42,545 nt of DNA from a virus, in IMG/VR virus record IMGVR_UViG_3300037321_000157, positions 1 to 42,545 of that record; one strand, written 5' to 3'. Positions 28,231-37,896 of the stretch are shown one piece after another; the first letter of the stretch is position 1; each line of letters begins with the position of its first letter. Below the pieces are notes generated by a model. It did no database searches. It was not told where the DNA came from and worked only from the letters and a program-made list of their open reading frames with translations. The position numbers were made by a program, and so were the translations under genes.

Positions 28231-31200
28231 TTAGAGTGAGTAAGCGCGCAATCGCGCTATGGACGGGCGCGCCGCCGGCGTTCCCGTCAGTGTGACCCGA
28301 ATGCGCCCGTTAGTCGCCGTGTGGCTGGCCTTGGCGTATCGCGGCTCTGTCCAGCCCCCGCCAAGCACGCCGGTTGCGCCCAAGGTGAGCGCGGTCCAGC
28401 TATCGTCGGACGCATCGACGTCCACTGTCGCGCCCGCGCCCGAGGGAACCCGCGCCGCAAAGAGCGACACGATCTCAACTGCAGTGCCCATCGGAAAAAC
28501 GCGTGTGATGTAAGTGCCCGATGCGCGAATGCGCCCCGCGATCAATTGCGTGCCAGGGAAGAGTAACGGCGCGATTTTGGCGGTCCCTGTGAGGACCGCA
28601 CGCACCGTTACCTCTTCGTTCACGAATTCCGGAAACTCATTGGTCTGGCCCGGCGAAAGCTGGATCACTTGCCCGTCGGCGCGCACGAGTTCGTATCTGA
28701 ACGCAGCCGCCTGGGTCGGAATATCAACCGTGCCTCGCACGATGACATCCGAGATATCCACGAAGTCGCCTGTCCAAAGATTGACGGTTTTGCTGGTTTC
28801 CGTGAACTTCGCGGCAACCAGCCGGAAGGTCATGTCGGCGTCCTGGTGCGGCGTCCACGCCCGCCGATTGGCGGATGAGAACAGCACGCCGACGACATAC
28901 GGCTGCACCGAAACGAATTCCTGCGTCGCCGTATCGACGTCGCCAAGGCGCGAGATCGATACCGCGTGCACGGGATCGTCGGTCAGGATAACAAAGCAGA
29001 ACTCGCGATTCGACGGCAGGAACACAGGCGCGGGGAACCGCGCATTAATCCACTCCCCGACCTCAACGCCTTGCATCGGGATATAAGCTTCGGCCAAAAC
29101 CTCGCTCGTCGGATAGCCGTTGACCGTCGATGACAACTGTACCCGCACGCCTTTGTCCGGATCGCCGATTTCCGTAAACTTGAAATCAACGCCGGCGAGA
29201 TGCCGCCCCTCGGGGAGAATGAAGGTTTGGGCGAGCGGGTCGGCGTCGCCATTTCCATCTCCGTTGGCGTTGTCATCGTTTAAACCGCCATTTCCGCTCC
29301 ACGGATTGAAGATGAAATTGTTTTGAATGATGATAACGGGCGGGGGCGGCGGCACCGCTGGCGGCACCGCTGGCGGGGGCGGAGGGGGCGGAGGCGGTTG
29401 GGGCGCAGCGCGTGTAACCAGTGTCACGCGCCGCATTGTGGTCACATCGATAGTGCCCTCGCCAACGAAGATTGCCTCCGCAAAAGACCCGGCCGCACCC
29501 TCGGCGCGAACCCTGCGGCGGCCAACCGGAATGCCGGCGGGTATGGTGAACGAACCGGCGACGTCACCATCGGCATCGCCCGAAAGCCCGACCGGCGTTA
29601 CATCGACATCATCGAAGAGTAGGGCTTCGAGGTCTTCGTCAACGCCGAACCCCTCGATGAGGAAATCGACTTCGGTCTGCCGCAGAAATTGCGCGACGCG
29701 GCGCGACTCGGAAACAACCTCATTGAACGAGTTCGATCCGGGCGGCCTGTTCGGCGCGGACGTAAATTCCTGTGTGGTCGGCGACGTCCAGTCCGTTACG
29801 CGGTCGTTCCAGAAATCGACACCAGGCTCAAGGCTCAGCGCCGAAGGCATCCGGACGAGGTTCGCATACGGGTTGATCCGCATGCCCGACGTCGCCAAAT
29901 CTTGACGGACGATGACCACTTCATCAAACGCCATTGTGACCGGCGTCGATCCGACCCGCTGGACAATAATCGGATCGATCGCAAGCTGAAGCACGCCCTG
30001 ATTGATCGCCGCGCTTTGCTCCGAACCCTGATCGCGAAAGAAGTCATCCACGAAGGTATCGGTAAAGATACCGGCCTTCGCCACGGGCGCGCGGCTAAGA
30101 ATGTCCCGCTCGCCCTCCGCCCGGTCAAATTGATCAAGAATCGTGATCAGCCGGTCAAAGTAGCGGCGCTGCAAGTCATATGTATAGTTCCGCGTGCCGT
30201 TGTTTAGAACAACCGGGACGCCAAGCCAATCGTTGCGGATTTCCGCAAGCTTCAGAAGCTGCGAAGGCGTCTGCGGCGACAATGCGCCAAACCGGGCCGA
30301 CACGCCCTTTACGTATTCGCTGCGCCCCGAAATATCAAGACACATCAAATCAATGCGCGGCAGCTTCGAGGTATAGGAGATCAGCGCCGTCGTGCCATCT
30401 ACCCCATCGGCAAGCGTAACGGTTGTGGGCGTGATCGCAGTCGGCGTTACGGCCGCATTGTAGCGATACGTCACCGTGTACGAACTGGAACCGACAGGCT
30501 CCTCCCCATCGGGTGCCCAACTGATGGAGTTGCCGGATAGTACATAATCGGTCGTTGGGGCGAAAGTCGTCGCGCCCTGCACAACGCTAACGACTTCGGT
30601 TACGGCGGAATTTGCAAGCGCGTCGACCCCGTCGGGATCGGTGCCGCGGACAACCGATTCCTCGACCTGCTTGACCACAACAGCCTGCGTCACGGCCGCA
30701 ATGGGCGGGCGCAGAACCGTGATCACAGCGGACCCGTCATCGTCGATATAAGTCTGCGGCTCTGCCGCGATCGACTCGAGGTCGGGCGCTTCCGTTTCGG
30801 CGCGGCGCATCGCGGTTTCGCGCACGCGCTTCCAACCTTGGATGTTCGCCGTCCCCGCGCCAATGGAGAAAATCTGTTCCCCGGCAAGCAGCCCAAGCGC
30901 CGAGACTTCGCAGCCATCAACGATGTAATGGCCGTTGGCATCATAGTCATAAAGCGAAATAATCTGCAGCACGCCGCTCAGCGCCGCGGGCGGAAGTTGA
31001 TCGAGGACCGTGCCGTCGCGCACAAGATAGACCGCGAAGAAATCACCGGACTGCGCGTCGCCCTGCACGGCCCAAACCAGTGCTTCGTTCTCGCGCGCCG
31101 CACCGGGCTCACCTTCCGCAAAAGTGCCGGGGTGGAGGCCCAACAGCGTCGGGTCTTCTTCGTGCGTCACAAGCGTGGTTTGCAATCGAACGCCGACCTT

Positions 31201-31524
31201 GACGTCGCCAGTCAAAGGGAAGTCCGCAATCACCCTCGCCGCAACCGGAAGCACGGTGCCGCTAATGTAAATGCGGCCTTCCGTCATCGATGCGGTTTCC
31301 GCATTGCGATCAATCACGATTTCCGCGCCATCAACCCGGTCGCCGTCCTTCGCGATCATGTTGCCAACGCGGCGCGTGCGGCGGCGTAAATGGCTTTGCG
31401 TTTCGTTGAGGTCCGCGCCTTGGATAAACGCACCCTCGGGCCAAATCAGGCCGGCGCGATCCGGGTCGTTGCCATCGCGATCATAGGCCGCCGGCAAACC
31501 GGAAGGATGGTTGAATTCGGACAT
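28231..31524 (-). CDS. Large DUF4815-type tail/baseplate fibre protein
   Basis: 1097 aa. The N-terminal two thirds matches DUF4815 phage proteins (YDRDGNDPDRAGLIWPEGAFIQGADLNE, MIAKDGDRVDGAEIVI, LQIISLYDYDANGHYIVDG). A poly-proline linker at about residues 708-729 joins it to a beta-rich C-terminal part (DPLAQTFILPEGRHLAGVDF, FSSANRRAWTPHQDADMTFRLV). It is coupled to gpI by a TAATG overlap. It probably forms a long fibre or baseplate-fibre connector. Confidence 0.82.
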   Translation of the reverse strand: MSEFNHPSGLPAAYDRDGNDPDRAGLIWPEGAFIQGADLNETQSHLRRRTRRVGNMIAKDGDRVDGAEIVIDRNAETASMTEGRIYISGTVLPVAARVIADFPLTGDVKVGVRLQTTLVTHEEDPTLLGLHPGTFAEGEPGAARENEALVWAVQGDAQSGDFFAVYLVRDGTVLDQLPPAALSGVLQIISLYDYDANGHYIVDGCEVSALGLLAGEQIFSIGAGTANIQGWKRVRETAMRRAETEAPDLESIAAEPQTYIDDDGSAVITVLRPPIAAVTQAVVVKQVEESVVRGTDPDGVDALANSAVTEVVSVVQGATTFAPTTDYVLSGNSISWAPDGEEPVGSSSYTVTYRYNAAVTPTAITPTTVTLADGVDGTTALISYTSKLPRIDLMCLDISGRSEYVKGVSARFGALSPQTPSQLLKLAEIRNDWLGVPVVLNNGTRNYTYDLQRRYFDRLITILDQFDRAEGERDILSRAPVAKAGIFTDTFVDDFFRDQGSEQSAAINQGVLQLAIDPIIVQRVGSTPVTMAFDEVVIVRQDLATSGMRINPYANLVRMPSALSLEPGVDFWNDRVTDWTSPTTQEFTSAPNRPPGSNSFNEVVSESRRVAQFLRQTEVDFLIEGFGVDEDLEALLFDDVDVTPVGLSGDADGDVAGSFTIPAGIPVGRRRVRAEGAAGSFAEAIFVGEGTIDVTTMRRVTLVTRAAPQPPPPPPPPPAVPPAVPPPPPVIIIQNNFIFNPWSGNGGLNDDNANGDGNGDADPLAQTFILPEGRHLAGVDFKFTEIGDPDKGVRVQLSSTVNGYPTSEVLAEAYIPMQGVEVGEWINARFPAPVFLPSNREFCFVILTDDPVHAVSISRLGDVDTATQEFVSVQPYVVGVLFSSANRRAWTPHQDADMTFRLVAAKFTETSKTVNLWTGDFVDISDVIVRGTVDIPTQAAAFRYELVRADGQVIQLSPGQTNEFPEFVNEEVTVRAVLTGTAKIAPLLFPGTQLIAGRIRASGTYITRVFPMGTAVEIVSLFAARVPSGAGATVDVDASDDSWTALTLGATGVLGGGWTEPRYAKASHTATNGRIRVTLTGTPAARPSIARLRAYSL

Positions 31525-32681
31525 TAGAACCTCATGAGAAACAGTGTGCGCTCGCGCACAGTCAGCCCGAACGGAATTTCAATGGAAGTCGCAGAGACTT
31601 CGACTCCGCCAGTTATGGCGTCCGGCCCAAGCCATAGCGCGCCCGGCTTGGCGCCCGCGCCCAGAACGCCCCTAAAGATGACGGACATTGACGCCGCGTT
31701 TTCGCCGGAATTGTCGCCAAACCGCGTGCGACCATGCGCGATGACGGATTCGCCGCCATCGGCGACGACGCGGTATTTAGCCGCCCCAATTTCGTATTCG
31801 CCCGCTACAGACTCCGAGACCTTGCGCAACGTTGCGCGCGTGTGGCCGATTATTGCGCCATCGGAATCGCGGAATCGTATCCAGGCAGTTTCCGAAGTCA
31901 AAGAATCCGCAATAGTGTCCGCGCGAATAGCGTTGTCTAAGATCGACCAAAGATCGTTAATTCCGGTCCATAGAACGTCTACGGTAGACCAAGGATCGGA
32001 GTATGTTTCCGGCAGCGGCGCAATCCAGGTATCGAGCTCCGTAAGCACCGCTTCACCCAGCGTTGTCGTGCTTTCGTAGCGCCGCCCGAATGACCATTGC
32101 GTCGGGATATCGCCGACGAAAACGCCGGAATGATCGCCCGCCAAGCAATATCCGGTGCGCTGGAACGACGTTTCGCCGGCCCGCACGTCATACCCGCGGA
32201 AGGCGCGCGAAAAGTACGAACGCTCCGGAAGCGACTGCCCGACAATACCCGCTATCTGTTCGAGATCCGGGGAGTCGGCTTCCCTTACACGATCAAGCTC
32301 AAGCTGCATTCGCGACCAGCGCAGGCGGCGCGCCCCGAGATCGGGGAAGTCGCGAAACCGGGTCGTCTCTTCCCCTATCGCAAGAAAGTCGTAGCCGATC
32401 CAGCCCAGCCCCTTGCGGATAGCGGCTGGCGTGCCTCGCACGCGCTGCCAGCGCACGCCATCGGCAATCAGATCGTAAAGGTTGGGGAGGTACGGCGTAA
32501 GCTCGCCCAGCCCAAGCTCCCAAACCAGAAACGGCAGGATGGGCGGGGGCGGGTTCGCTCGCGCAAACGGAAGCGAGGCAAAATCCGGCCCAACCCGAAC
32601 GATGCCGTCGTTGGCCTCGTCGAACAGAAGCTCGAACGGGGTTGCATTCGACGGCTGAAGCCGGGTGTGGGTATCCGCCAT
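31524..32681 (-). CDS. I: Tail protein I (P2 gpI-like), extended
   Basis: 385 aa. The N-terminal half has the gpI pattern (LPFLVWELGLGELTPYLPNLYDLIADGVRWQRVRGTPAAIRKGLGWIG). P2 gpI is about 175 aa, so roughly 200 residues are added, with a beta-rich end (AGAKPGALWLGPDAITGGVEV). It links baseplate and fibres. It overlaps gpJ and the fibre gene as TAATG. Confidence 0.85.
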   Translation of the reverse strand: MADTHTRLQPSNATPFELLFDEANDGIVRVGPDFASLPFARANPPPPILPFLVWELGLGELTPYLPNLYDLIADGVRWQRVRGTPAAIRKGLGWIGYDFLAIGEETTRFRDFPDLGARRLRWSRMQLELDRVREADSPDLEQIAGIVGQSLPERSYFSRAFRGYDVRAGETSFQRTGYCLAGDHSGVFVGDIPTQWSFGRRYESTTTLGEAVLTELDTWIAPLPETYSDPWSTVDVLWTGINDLWSILDNAIRADTIADSLTSETAWIRFRDSDGAIIGHTRATLRKVSESVAGEYEIGAAKYRVVADGGESVIAHGRTRFGDNSGENAASMSVIFRGVLGAGAKPGALWLGPDAITGGVEVSATSIEIPFGLTVRERTLFLMRF

Positions 32682-33547
32682 TAGAACGCCCGCCCCGCAA
32701 TTGTCAGCGTAACCGCGCCGATCCTAACCGCCTCAAACTGCTGCATGATGATGTTTGCCGTGGGCACTGCAATAGCAACGCTGTGGACGCCCGGCGCCAT
32801 CAAACGCGCGCGCAGCCAGTCAAGCGTAAGGTCGCGGCCAAGGCCGGAGGCAGCCACCCATTCCGCCGCGAGGCCAGCCTGGAGATTGGTAACGATGTCT
32901 GCGCTTGCGTTAGGCAGCAGCGTAAGCGCGGCCACAATGTTAACCGTGCCGATAACGGCGGAGCGCACAATGATCGTGTCGTTGACCATCCGCACGGCTT
33001 CGGCGTTAAGCGCGGCCTGCACAGTCGCCAGCAGGGCGGCGTCGGCAATGCCATTGTTGTCGGCCGCGAATACCGCAACATTGACTAGCGGCGAAAGCCC
33101 ATCCGTATAAACCACGGCATCCGCCACACGCAGCGAAGCCTCAAGCGCAATGCGCCTGTACCGCGGTGCCGTGCCGCCCGTGGAGCGTCCTTGAATGGCG
33201 AGAATGATGCGCAACATCAGGCGCTCGTCGGATTCGCCGGAAATACGAACTACGTCGTAAAACGCCGCTTTGTGGTCCAGCCCAGCGCCGCTCGCAAAAA
33301 ACAGATAGTTGTCGCGCGCAATGTCGTTTCCGCGAACGCGCAACAGCAATTCCCGATACGCTTCGCTTTCGGCAAGGATCACGGCGGGGTCGGTTTCAAG
33401 CCCCGCAACATCGTAAGAAAGCCCGTACCCTGGCGCCAACTCAATAATGCGCGCCTTGCGCGCTGCAAGCAGCGCCTCGTAGTCCGGCTCTTGGATAATC
33501 GTCGGAATGGGCAGGCCGGCGAGATCGTCTAGCGTAAAATTGCTCAT
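32681..33547 (-). CDS. J: Baseplate assembly protein J
   Basis: 288 aa, the usual length. Family markers are AELAPGYGLSYDVAGLETDPAVILAE-type N terminus, LLLRVRGNDIARDNYLFFASGAGLDHKAAFYDVVR and SDERLMLRIILAIQGRSTGGTAPRYRRIA. It forms the baseplate wedge with gpW and gpI. It overlaps gpW by ATGA. Confidence 0.92.
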   Translation of the reverse strand: MSNFTLDDLAGLPIPTIIQEPDYEALLAARKARIIELAPGYGLSYDVAGLETDPAVILAESEAYRELLLRVRGNDIARDNYLFFASGAGLDHKAAFYDVVRISGESDERLMLRIILAIQGRSTGGTAPRYRRIALEASLRVADAVVYTDGLSPLVNVAVFAADNNGIADAALLATVQAALNAEAVRMVNDTIIVRSAVIGTVNIVAALTLLPNASADIVTNLQAGLAAEWVAASGLGRDLTLDWLRARLMAPGVHSVAIAVPTANIIMQQFEAVRIGAVTLTIAGRAF

Positions 33548-33927
33548 GCGCCGCCCCCAGGAATTAGAACGCGCGCGGTCCTATCCTCGGCAACGGTAAA
33601 GTCGCCCAGGTGCCCGCGCGGAAAATAAGTGCCGAATAGTTCAAGCTGAATCCGGCCATCCGGCCCCGCGTCGGCAATGGCGGCGCGGCGCATTCGAAAG
33701 CGCGGCTCCCATCGCGCAATCGCAACTGCGGCCGCGGCGTATATCGCCAACACGCTGCGCTGCGTTGCCTTGCGGTCGATCAGATCAAACAGTTCCGAAC
33801 CGAAGTCGCGGCGCATCACGCGCGCGCCAATCGGCGTAGTGAGGATTTTCGCGATGGATTGCTGTGTGTGCAGCCAATCGGTTAATTGTGCGCCGTCCCC
33901 GCTACCAATGCCGGCACTATCTGCCAC
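33544..33927 (-). CDS. W: Baseplate protein W (gp25-like)
   Basis: The gp25/gpW core is clear: HTQQSIAKILTTPIGARVMRRDFGSELFDLIDRK and RIQLELFGTYFPRG. A GTG at 33927, overlapping the previous stop, gives 127 aa, the family length. A TTG at 33987 would add 20 low-complexity residues and has no ribosome-binding site. In T4 gp25 seeds sheath polymerisation. Confidence 0.85.
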   Translation of the reverse strand: MADSAGIGSGDGAQLTDWLHTQQSIAKILTTPIGARVMRRDFGSELFDLIDRKATQRSVLAIYAAAAVAIARWEPRFRMRRAAIADAGPDGRIQLELFGTYFPRGHLGDFTVAEDRTARVLIPGGGA

Positions 33928-34096
33928 CGAAACGCGCCCTGCGCCGCGGCTTGGGTTGCTCGGTTTGCTCGGTAAGCTCGGAACCAAGCGGCGCGGTTAG
34001 ATGGCGGGCCTGCGCTGGGGTTAGCTGAATAACTGCGCCGGCCTTGTAGTACATACCCATGACTTCGCCGTCGCGGCGAACGATGTAATTCTTCAT
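33917..34096 (-). CDS. Hypothetical small baseplate-region protein, 59 aa
   Basis: MKNYIVRRDGEVMGMYYKAGAVIQLTPAQARHL resembles short phage proteins of unknown role found between gpV and gpW. A Lys/Arg-rich tail follows. GAGGGCG precedes ATG 34096. Its stop overlaps the likely gpW start. Confidence 0.65.
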   Translation of the reverse strand: MKNYIVRRDGEVMGMYYKAGAVIQLTPAQARHLTAPLGSELTEQTEQPKPRRRARFGGR

Positions 34097-34106
34097 TTCG
34101 CCCTCG

Positions 34107-34691
34107 TTAGTTGGAAGGTGGGCCGGTGTTCGCGGGGCCAGGAACGATACCGCCATGAATATGGGTATCGCCGATATTTTTGCCGTTGTGCGTAACGCTT
34201 GCGCCCTCGATGGCAACGGGGCCGACAAGCTTGATGTTGGCCGCTTCAACTTGCGCCTCAGCCGAAGCCGTCAGTCGGATGTTGGTTGCCGTAACTGTCA
34301 CAACGTCATCGCCGATCTGAATTCGGCTATCGCCTTTGGTAATTACCGCTTCCGGCCCGTCGTGCGGGCGGGCGTTCTGGTTCGACGGCGTGGACATATC
34401 AATCACGGCGTCCGTCAAGTCACCGCTTTCGGAAACCACATCAACTTGCTCGCCAACAGTCGGCGGGATGTGCGACTTGATTCCGCCCGCGGCAATCTCT
34501 TTCCACGGCAGCCATGGCGACAGAAACGGCCGCCCGCCTTCCTTGGATATTTCAACGCGGGCCAAGCCCTTGGCGTTGTCAACTTCCGTGATCTTGCCCG
34601 TGCGCTTGCGGTTGCGCGCGCGGCGCTCCGTTTCAGCAAGCCGCCGGTAAATGTCGGCAACCTGCTCCTTCAAAGTGCGCGGTATCGTCAT
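34107..34691 (-). CDS. V: Baseplate spike protein V
   Basis: 194 aa. An N-terminal helix (TLKEQVADIYRRLAETERRARN) is followed by the gpV OB-like domain (GKITEVDNAKGLARVEISK, PTVGEQVDVVSESGDL) and a beta-helix. The end holds THNGKNIGDTHIHGGIVPGPANTGPP, the histidine-rich metal-binding apex of gpV-type spikes. It punctures the outer membrane. Start overlaps the upstream stop as ATGA. Confidence 0.9.
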   Translation of the reverse strand: MTIPRTLKEQVADIYRRLAETERRARNRKRTGKITEVDNAKGLARVEISKEGGRPFLSPWLPWKEIAAGGIKSHIPPTVGEQVDVVSESGDLTDAVIDMSTPSNQNARPHDGPEAVITKGDSRIQIGDDVVTVTATNIRLTASAEAQVEAANIKLVGPVAIEGASVTHNGKNIGDTHIHGGIVPGPANTGPPSN

Positions 34692-35479
34692 GGCGTGGGC
34701 ACTGCGGGCTGTGCGTCAAGGTTGGCAACCACAACGTCGTTCTCCGCGCCTTCCGGCACGGTGATCAGCATCGCGTCGCCTTCGTCCCTTGCGATTCCGT
34801 ACCGCTTAAGCGTGGTTTCCCAATCCGTAAGCTCGCCCGCAAGCGTGGCTTTCATCAGCGCAACCTTCGCCGTCGTCGCCGGATTGTTTAGCGCCTCCGC
34901 CAATCGGAAAAACTCCGCCATCGGCGTTCCATCCGCGGGCAGCCCTTGAACGGGGTCCGGCAACAGGTCCGCGACAAGCTTAAGCTGGTGCGCAGCAAGC
35001 CGCGCGCCGCTACCGTCGCCGCTGGTGCGCGCCCGCTCAACCGTGCCAAACCGCACGCACAGCCGCCGAAACACTTCCGCCCATTCGTTACGCGGATCGG
35101 TCAAAGCATCGCCGATCTGGCGCATGACCAAATCCAAGTAAAACTCAAAGCTGGCATCCGTAGCCGGTATGCCTTCAAGCGTTTCAGCCGCGCCGGTTTC
35201 TTCGTCAACTGCGGTATATGCCGCCGTATATGCGGCCTCAAACAAGAACGTCGTCGCGCCGTTCATGCGCGTTGCACGCAAGGCCGCGTCCGTGTTGGCG
35301 TTCGTTCCGCCGTCGCAGTAAACCGAAATAAACGGCTCTTCGCGATCCGTCCTGACCGCGCCATCGGCCGCGATATCAATCGCGCCAATCTGGCTATCCA
35401 AAACGTTGTTGCCGACCAGCGTCTTGCCCTTAAGCGCCTGCACCGCAGCAAAGCGGGCCGCGATGCGAACCAATGACAT
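34688..35479 (-). CDS. Hypothetical tail-module protein, 263 aa
   Basis: Not recognised with confidence. It has an N-terminal MSLVRIAARFAAVQALKGKTLVGNNVLDSQIG and a mixed alpha/beta body with no catalytic motif. It occupies the place of tail-completion proteins between head-tail joining genes and the spike. A tail completion or terminator role is inferred from this synteny. It is coupled to gpV by ATGA. Confidence 0.65.
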   Translation of the reverse strand: MSLVRIAARFAAVQALKGKTLVGNNVLDSQIGAIDIAADGAVRTDREEPFISVYCDGGTNANTDAALRATRMNGATTFLFEAAYTAAYTAVDEETGAAETLEGIPATDASFEFYLDLVMRQIGDALTDPRNEWAEVFRRLCVRFGTVERARTSGDGSGARLAAHQLKLVADLLPDPVQGLPADGTPMAEFFRLAEALNNPATTAKVALMKATLAGELTDWETTLKRYGIARDEGDAMLITVPEGAENDVVVANLDAQPAVPTP

Positions 35480-35492
35480 GACGCCCCCGTAA

Positions 35493-35858
35493 TTATGCTT
35501 GGTTTAACGACAAAACAATCATATTGCTGTAACGATCGCTTACGTCCGCAACTTCATACCAAGGCGCGCCAACCCGGTCGGTCGCGCGTACCCGGTCGCC
35601 CTGGCGTGGCATCGGCCCGTCGTATTCCGAACGAACGATATGCAGTTCCGCCATGCCAGCCGATAGCCGCGTGCGGTATTTCAGGCCGCCCGCTTCCGGC
35701 TTGGAATCGTCGCCGCCCACGTGCAAGATGGCGCGGATATCGATGAGGGGCCGATCGGGATCGGCTGCCGCACCGTCAAGGAACGACAACCTAACCGCCT
35801 CGCCCCACATTTGCCGCTGCTTGGCGTCAACCGTTTCCTCTAGTTTTCGCCAATCCAC
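35493..35858 (-). CDS. Head-tail adaptor-like protein, 121 aa
   Basis: Size, place and pattern (MAELHIVRSEYDGPMPRQGDRVRA, WYEVADVSDRYSNMIVLSLN) suit a head-closure or head-tail joining protein. It starts with GTG at 35858, supported by AAGGAG 8 bases upstream, and overlaps the gene before it by 32 bases. Exact family uncertain. Confidence 0.65.
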   Translation of the reverse strand: MDWRKLEETVDAKQRQMWGEAVRLSFLDGAAADPDRPLIDIRAILHVGGDDSKPEAGGLKYRTRLSAGMAELHIVRSEYDGPMPRQGDRVRATDRVGAPWYEVADVSDRYSNMIVLSLNQA

Positions 35859-36033
35859 GCGGCTTCTCCTTCGGCTTTTCTTCCGGCTCCGGCACTTCTT
35901 CGGCGGGCTCGCCCTCCGCGCGGATCAAGCCCGCGCGGACATATTCGTCAGCATCGCCAAGGATCGCGGTCGATCCCGATGCGTAAGGGCGGCCGCGAAG
36001 CCATGTGTCGGTCAAAACCTCGTATCGCTTCAT
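35827..36033 (-). CDS. Hypothetical head-region protein, 68 aa
   Basis: MKRYEVLTDTWLRGRPYASGSTAILGDADEYVRAGLI resembles small proteins between capsid decoration and head-completion genes. The C-terminal half is a Glu/Pro/Lys low-complexity tail. Function unknown. Confidence 0.65.
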   Translation of the reverse strand: MKRYEVLTDTWLRGRPYASGSTAILGDADEYVRAGLIRAEGEPAEEVPEPEEKPKEKPRGLAKTRGNG

Positions 36034-36048
36034 TGCGGCGTCCCCTTA

Positions 36049-36366
36049 TTAGCCGTTAAGCCGCACGCGGCCCGTTCCGGACGGGTTGGCCGCAACATCA
36101 ACCGCCTTGCCGATCAGCGTGTTGTCGGTGTCTACCGTGGTAGCAACAGTGCCAGTCCAATAGATGGCCGCGCCAACGGTCCAAGCCTGCGCCGAAGTCT
36201 TCGGCAGGTCAAAGACGCCGTTGGTTTTGATTTCGACCGGCGCGCCCGAAGCGGCGTCGGTGCCGGCAATGCCGAACAGCGCGCCGACAAGAACACCGTC
36301 GCCGGAAGCAACAGCCGCAGGTGCCGGAACGGTGATAACATCACCCGGCTGGACATAGTTTCTCAT
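36049..36366 (-). CDS. Capsid cement/decoration protein (DUF2190)
   Basis: 105 aa. The typical DUF2190 pattern is seen (YVQPGDVITVPAPAAVASGDGVLVG, FGIAGTDAASG, VGAAIYWT, IGKAVDVAANPSGTGRVRLNG). It should bind the capsid surface and stabilise it. GGAGAA precedes the ATG. It follows the capsid gene after a UUCG-loop hairpin. Confidence 0.88.
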   Translation of the reverse strand: MRNYVQPGDVITVPAPAAVASGDGVLVGALFGIAGTDAASGAPVEIKTNGVFDLPKTSAQAWTVGAAIYWTGTVATTVDTDNTLIGKAVDVAANPSGTGRVRLNG

Positions 36367-36384
36367 TGTATTCTCCAGTTGGTT

Positions 36385-36402
36385 GGCGGGCCGAAGCCCG
36401 CC
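36385..36402 (-). other. UUCG-tetraloop hairpin after the capsid gene
   Basis: Minus strand GGCGGGC, TTCG, GCCCGCC. C(UUCG)G loops are unusually stable. No T tract follows, so it probably protects the capsid mRNA end rather than terminating. Confidence 0.5.
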
Positions 36403-36411
36403 GTTGGGTGA

Positions 36412-37896
36412 TTACGCGCCGGCGTTTTTGAGCAGGCCGCGGTGGTCCATCGTCTTGGCGCCGACATCAAGCCGAGCCTTGACCTCAAGACCGTCCACGT
36501 CGAAGCCGAAGCGGCTTTCCATAAACAGGCCGCGCTGCCCCTCAAGGTATGCAAGCTCGACCGTGTCGATCTGGCCAGGCGATGCGGACAGATACCAAGC
36601 CGTCGCGCTACCGGCGACATTCGCGCCGACCGCGGGATTGCTGACGCCGTTGTCGAGGCGGGCTTCCGCGATGATGTTCAGCGACCGCATGGAGGCAGTA
36701 GCCGCCTTGTCGGACGTATCCGGGTAGAACGTGGTGCTAAGCTCCTGCTCGGCCTTCGTCTCAAGCGCGACGGGCACGATCAGGTACTGCGGCCGGATAT
36801 TCAGAACAGTCTTGCCGTCAAGGCCGGTCTGCTTAGCCATAAGCGCGCGTGCAACCCCAAGCGCCGCAACCGAGAACGCAGCCGCGGTGGGCAGGTTCTT
36901 GTGCGTGGCGTGGAACAGCGCAACGCTGTCGCCCATAACTGGGTTAGACAGAATGGCGTGCCAAACCAGATCGGACTCAAGCTGCGCGGCAGCGCCGCCC
37001 ATAAGCTGCGGAATCCGGCCGAAAGCGTTCATGTCATCGTTGATGATGACCTGGCGCGTGATCGCAAGCACCTTGCCGTAAGTCGCGACCTTGTAGCTTT
37101 CCTTGCCCTCGGTAACCGAACCGCGCTTGAACTCGCCGTGCTCGTTTACCTTGTCAAAGGCCGGCCCCTCGCCAAGCTGCGCGCGGTGGACTTCCTTGAA
37201 GTCCGAAACCGTCGCCTCGCGAATGAACGGGCGGAACGTCTGCGGCGCGGCCTCGTAGCCCGCGCGCAGCGTGGTGTTGATCACGTTACCGAGAATAACC
37301 GAGAAGTCGGACGTGCTGTGATATCCCGAACGCTGCTGCAATGCGCGCTGCGAAATCTCTTCGCGCGACATGCCACGGGTGCGGGTGCCCTGAAGATCAA
37401 GCGCCTCTCGCGCCATATCAAGAAGCGTAAAGCCGCGGTATTCGCGCGCGCCTTCCTCATTGGCCGGCTTGCCGCCGGCCCGTGCAATCAGCGCGTCCTG
37501 CAAAAGCGCGGCGCGCTTTTCGCGGTGCTCTTCGCCGACTTCGGCACGAATCGCGCCGCTAGTTGGTGTGCGCTCCTGTTCGGTTGCAAGGTGGTCCAAA
37601 AGCGCAACGCGGAACTCGTCAACGCCAGTGCCCTTGTCAACATGCTCCGCGCCAAGATCAACAACGCCAAGGTCTTTCGCAAGCTTGCGAATGGTAACGG
37701 CGCGCTCGCGATCGGCGCGAACGGCTTCGTCGGCCGCTGCCTTCGTGGCGCGGACGTTGTCCAGCGCGGCGGGGGCGGCGCGGGTTTCGGGGGTGTTGGT
37801 ATCCGCCACGCGGGGTTCCTCCTGGGGGGTGATAGATGAAAGGTTAGTATCTTCCGTCACAACGGCCTCGGCCTCGACGGCGATAGGATCAGTCAT
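36412..37896 (-). CDS. Possible internal-start scaffold-capsid product
   Basis: Inside the fusion, GATGGAGCTCCC lies directly before ATG 37896, giving GGAG with a 5-base spacing and a protein beginning MTDPIAVEAEAV. The start sits at residue 201, exactly between the protease and the scaffold-like part. The 494-aa product would be capsid without protease, as lambda makes Nu3 from inside C. Confidence 0.5.
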   Translation of the reverse strand: MTDPIAVEAEAVVTEDTNLSSITPQEEPRVADTNTPETRAAPAALDNVRATKAAADEAVRADRERAVTIRKLAKDLGVVDLGAEHVDKGTGVDEFRVALLDHLATEQERTPTSGAIRAEVGEEHREKRAALLQDALIARAGGKPANEEGAREYRGFTLLDMAREALDLQGTRTRGMSREEISQRALQQRSGYHSTSDFSVILGNVINTTLRAGYEAAPQTFRPFIREATVSDFKEVHRAQLGEGPAFDKVNEHGEFKRGSVTEGKESYKVATYGKVLAITRQVIINDDMNAFGRIPQLMGGAAAQLESDLVWHAILSNPVMGDSVALFHATHKNLPTAAAFSVAALGVARALMAKQTGLDGKTVLNIRPQYLIVPVALETKAEQELSTTFYPDTSDKAATASMRSLNIIAEARLDNGVSNPAVGANVAGSATAWYLSASPGQIDTVELAYLEGQRGLFMESRFGFDVDGLEVKARLDVGAKTMDHRGLLKNAGA

